A stretch of 10,332 nt of DNA from Vulcanimicrobiota bacterium (GTDB lineage Bacteria > Vulcanimicrobiota > Vulcanimicrobiia > Vulcanimicrobiales > Vulcanimicrobiaceae). Every line of letters starts with the position of its first letter. Positions within the stretch are counted from its first letter, which is position 1. A model generated the notes under the pieces. It searched no databases. It worked only from the letters and a program-made list of their open reading frames with translations, and was not told the origin of the DNA. The DNA lies in the NCBI GenBank assembly GCA_030040695.1, contig JASHTE010000042.1:1-10332 (forward strand), in the 5' to 3' direction. This document shows, one piece after another, positions 7,139 to 10,332 of the stretch. A program made the position numbers and the translations under genes.

Positions 7139-7165
7139 TATCGTTCGCCACGCTCAGGATGACAA
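7118..7165 (-). repeat. Dispersed palindromic repeat, copy 2 (frr to small ORF)
   Basis: Read on the minus strand, it opens with TTGTCATCCTGAGC, passes through a variable centre containing GGCGAACGATAGTGAGC, and closes with GTCGCAGGATCC. The opening block matches copy 3 (TGTCACCCTGAGC) and the closing block is a diverged version of AGTCGAAGGG. It sits just after the frr stop, fills the frr-orf spacer and runs into the first codons of the 74-codon ORF. A further inverted repeat GATCCT-CAT-AGGATC (7108-7122) overlaps its end. Same strand orientation as copy 3, opposite to copy 1. Confidence 0.6.
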
Positions 7166-7184
7166 CGACCTGCGCGGTGCCCCT

Positions 7185-7742
7185 TCATACCTCCATGATT
7201 TCTTTTTCTTTGGCCGCGCTGAGCACGTCGATCTCCTTCGTATACCGGTCGGTCAACTTTTGGAGCTGATCGGTCATCTGCTTGTTGTCGTCTTCGGTGA
7301 TCTCGCCGCGCTTGAGCTGCGCCTTCACGTCGTCGTGCGCGTGGTGCCGCACGTTCCGAATCGCAATGCGACTGTCTTCCGCCTTCTTCTTCAGCACTTT
7401 CACGAGCTCTTTGCGCCGCTCTTCCGTCAGCGGAGGAATGACGAGGCGAATATTCGAGCCGTCGATATTCGGTGTCAGGCCCAGATCGCTCTTCTCGATC
7501 GCCTTCTTGATCTCCGAGACGACGTTCTTATCCCAGGCACCGATAATGATCGAGCGAGCGTCCGGCGTCGAGATGCTCGCGACTTGCTTGAGCGGCATCT
7601 CCTGACCGTACGCTTCGACATGGAGCCGATCGAGCAGTGCAGGATTCGCGCGCCCGGTGCGGATCGAGGCAAACTCGCTTCGACAAGCATCGACGCATTT
7701 GCTCATACGCGCCTCGACGTCTTTGAAGAATGGGTCGGTCAT
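7185..7742 (-). CDS. frr: Ribosome recycling factor (RRF)
   Basis: 185 residues, exactly the usual size. RRF acts with EF-G to split the post-termination ribosome and free the mRNA. The fold is a three-helix bundle with a small beta domain, and its landmarks are intact: the N-terminal helix ending SIRTGRANPALLDRLHVEAYG, the beta domain VASISTPDARSIIIGAWDKN, the linker SDLGLTPNIDGSNIRLVIPPLTEERRKELVK, and the long C-terminal helices with RIAIRNVRHHAHDDVK. The ATG at 7742 follows the pyrH TGA after only three bases, so the two are co-translated. After its stop comes a 46-base spacer made mostly of a dispersed palindromic repeat. In most genomes uppS would follow next; here it does not. Confidence 0.97.
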   Translation of the reverse strand: MTDPFFKDVEARMSKCVDACRSEFASIRTGRANPALLDRLHVEAYGQEMPLKQVASISTPDARSIIIGAWDKNVVSEIKKAIEKSDLGLTPNIDGSNIRLVIPPLTEERRKELVKVLKKKAEDSRIAIRNVRHHAHDDVKAQLKRGEITEDDNKQMTDQLQKLTDRYTKEIDVLSAAKEKEIMEV

Positions 7743-7745
7743 GGC

Positions 7746-9069
<1,324 letters not shown>

Positions 9070-9072
9070 GCC

Positions 9073-9840
9073 TTATTCGACGCTTCCCGCTTCGACGAGG
9101 TCACGAGCGGCGTACGGTTCCTGCGCGTATGTCGACTGTTCATCGTACGAGCTCTCCGTCTCGGTCTTCCCCTCGATAATCGCGTCCGCAATCTTGCTCA
9201 CCATGAGCTTGACGGCGCGAATCGCGTCGTCGTTTCCAGGGATCGGATAGTCGATCTCCTCCGGATCGCAGTTCGTATCGATGACGGCGATGATCGGGAT
9301 CTTTAGTTTGCGCGCCTCGAGCACGGCGATGCGCTCCTTATTCGGATCGACGATGAAGAGCGCGTCGGGCAGACGATGCATCTCTTTGATCCCGCCGAGA
9401 AACCGCTCGAGCTTCGACATCTCCTCCTGCAGTTTCGCAACTTCTTTTTTGGGAAGACGATCGAAGTCGCCTTGGAGCTTCATGTTCTCGAGCTCGCGCA
9501 GGCGATTGATGCGTTTCTGGATGGTGGCGAAATTCGTCAGTGTGCCGCCGAGCCAACGCTGATTGACGAAGAACGTCCCTGCGCGCTCGGCTTCTTCGCG
9601 TACGACGTCTTGCGCTTGCTTCTTGGTACCGACGAAGAGAATCACTTTCCCTTCGCGTGCCATCTGTTTGACGGCTTCGTACGTCTCGCGCAGCTTCTGC
9701 ACGGTGAGTGCGAGGTCGATGATGTAGATGCCGTTGCGCTCTTGGAAGATGTACGGCTTCATCTTCGGATTCCAGCGGCGCGTCTGGTGGCCGAAATGCA
9801 CGCCGGCTTCCAGCAGCTCTTTCATGCTAATGACGGACAC
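9073..9840 (-). CDS. rpsB: 30S ribosomal protein S2
   Basis: 255 residues, within the family range. S2 binds the 30S back near the head-body junction, with S1 where present. The N-terminus [27 protein letters not shown] is the classic S2 opening and fixes the start as GTG at 9840: an internal ATG five codons later would lose the usual VIS residues. Further blocks seen are [43 protein letters not shown], a coiled-coil-like helical hairpin at about 125-155, [11 protein letters not shown], and [26 protein letters not shown]. The C-terminal tail is acidic and Ser/Thr/Tyr-rich. AGGGGAG lies five bases before the GTG. It heads the run, with a leader of about 130 bases from the proposed promoter. 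In E. coli S2 represses its own operon through the leader; whether that holds here cannot be seen. Confidence 0.98.
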   Translation of the reverse strand: MSVISMKELLEAGVHFGHQTRRWNPKMKPYIFQERNGIYIIDLALTVQKLRETYEAVKQMAREGKVILFVGTKKQAQDVVREEAERAGTFFVNQRWLGGTLTNFATIQKRINRLRELENMKLQGDFDRLPKKEVAKLQEEMSKLERFLGGIKEMHRLPDALFIVDPNKERIAVLEARKLKIPIIAVIDTNCDPEEIDYPIPGNDDAIRAVKLMVSKIADAIIEGKTETESSYDEQSTYAQEPYAARDLVEAGSVE

Positions 9841-9845
9841 GGGGT

Positions 9846-9852
9846 CTCCCCT
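9846..9852 (-). promoter_or_regulatory. Shine-Dalgarno for the rpsB GTG start
   Basis: AGGGGAG lies five bases before the GTG at 9840 and supports that start. It is part of a small palindrome, GGGG-AGA-CCCC, that touches the start codon, so a weak local hairpin could partly hide the site. Confidence 0.6.
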
Positions 9853-9891
9853 TTCTGGCTCCGGCTGCCTGCCCTCCTAGCGCGCAACCCA

Positions 9892-9931
9892 CCCCTTCGA
9901 CTGCCGCGCTTGCGCGGCGCTCAGGGTGACA
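9892..9931 (-). repeat. Dispersed palindromic repeat, copy 3 (rpsB leader)
   Basis: On the minus strand: TGTCACCCTGAGC, then the perfect hairpin GCCGCG-CAAG-CGCGGC, then AGTCGAAGGGG. It is the cleanest copy of the family in the window. It lies between the proposed promoter and rpsB and would form a strong 6-bp GC hairpin, extended by outer CCCT/AGGG pairing, in the rpsB leader RNA. There is no T-run after it, so an intrinsic terminator is unlikely. Confidence 0.65.
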
Positions 9932-9978
9932 GAGCCATCGACGCCCCCTCCCAGGGAGCGAAGTGACAAACTCGGCAG

Positions 9979-9984
9979 AGTATA
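9979..9984 (-). promoter_or_regulatory. Probable extended -10 promoter element for the rpsB operon
   Basis: On the minus strand the sequence reads TGTGCTATACTCTG, containing TGN-TATACT, an extended -10 element five of six bases from consensus. It lies in a short AT-richer patch in otherwise GC-rich DNA. The -35 at 17 bases spacing (TTCTGC) is poor, as is common for extended -10 promoters. Transcription would start near 9972, leaving a leader of about 130 bases that contains repeat copy 3. Confidence 0.45.
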
Positions 9985-10057
9985 GCACACAATTGCAAAG
10001 AGCAGAACCGAGGCAGGGGCGCTGCGGCTTTACGCGGGGAAGGGCCGGAAGCGATGC

Positions 10058-10332
10058 TTAGGGCGGCGAGGCGACCGGCGAAGGCACGGGAGACGCACGC
10101 GGTCCGGCGCGCCGGAACTCCGGACGCAGCATATAAATGCCGAGCGCGTTCGAGTAGTTCAGCTCCGGAATCGCCTTACCGTCGTAGCCGCGTTGCGTCA
10201 GCTCTTGCTCCGTCGCCGTCGAGACGCGGCCGCACATGAGCAATGCGCCGATCGTCGACGGATCGCCTGGACTGAGCTCGTACCACGTTCCAGCCGTAGC
10301 TGCGTGCTGCGTGATCGTCCAGCTCGGCGCGT
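10058..10332 (-). CDS. C-terminal part of an unrecognised protein (5' end outside window)
   Basis: The frame stays open from the right edge to the TAA at 10060-10058, giving 91 visible residues; the TTG at 10243 is internal, not a start. I do not recognise the family. Visible features are WTITQHAATAGTWYELSPGD near the edge, an LLMCGRVSTATEQELTQRGYDG segment with one Cys, NYSNALGIYMLRPEF, and a Pro/Ser/Ala-rich tail ending SPVASPP, which resembles tails of exported or surface proteins. The codon third positions are mostly G or C, as in the neighbouring genes, supporting a true coding frame. It reads the same way as rpsB and ends 217 bases before it; with a promoter-like element between, it is probably a separate transcription unit. 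Confidence 0.65.
   Translation of the reverse strand, partial: APSWTITQHAATAGTWYELSPGDPSTIGALLMCGRVSTATEQELTQRGYDGKAIPELNYSNALGIYMLRPEFRRAGPRASPVPSPVASPP

Noticed and set aside
9873..9878. AGGAGG on the minus strand in the rpsB leader as the ribosome site of a leader peptide
   Set aside because: No ATG, GTG or TTG start lies at a usable distance downstream, and it is over 30 bases from the rpsB start.

Overview
This window looks like ordinary chromosome from a GC-rich, free-living bacterium. It carries a long housekeeping block on the minus strand plus one membrane sensor on the plus strand. My best guess for the lineage is an uncultivated phylum such as Candidatus Eremiobacterota (WPS-2) or a neighbour (Armatimonadota or Dormibacterota). 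The hints are the short Thermus/cyanobacteria-like EF-Ts, a stalk-domain (copper amine oxidase N-terminal-like) secreted protein, a PDZ-like/multi-TM/GAF sensor, and a dispersed palindromic repeat of the kind common in such genomes. This placement is inference; no marker settles it.

Layout from left to right. Bases 2-1558 (+) hold a membrane sensor cut by the left edge: the end of a PDZ-like domain, about seven or eight membrane segments and a GAF-like domain, with no kinase domain. It meets the minus-strand block tail to tail with a 4-base overlap. The rest of the window reads on the minus strand. In transcription order it is: the 3' part of an unrecognised gene (10332-10058), a probable promoter and leader, rpsB, tsf, pyrH, frr, a 74-codon small ORF, cdsA, dxr, rseP, ispG, a stalk-domain protein and a small secreted cysteine-containing protein. 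Most junctions are tight (ATGA, TGATG and GTGA overlaps or gaps of 1-7 bases). This points to long co-transcribed units broken only at the 2478-2567, 7139-7184 and 9841-10057 gaps.

Functionally the block joins translation (S2, EF-Ts, ribosome recycling factor), UMP phosphorylation (PyrH), phospholipid precursor synthesis (CdsA), two MEP-pathway isoprenoid enzymes (Dxr, IspG) and an intramembrane site-2 protease (RseP). This is the widely conserved rpsB-tsf-pyrH-frr-uppS-cdsA-dxr-rseP-ispG neighbourhood, but uppS is missing. Its slot holds the 74-codon ORF and a hairpin-rich stretch.

I see no CRISPR array, transposase, phage gene, tRNA or rRNA, and no clearly new biological system. The most interesting points are the three copies of one palindromic repeat family, each in one of the larger intergenic gaps, and the uppS replacement. 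One repeat copy runs into the start of the small ORF, and that ORF is in the same frame as cdsA with one TAG between them.
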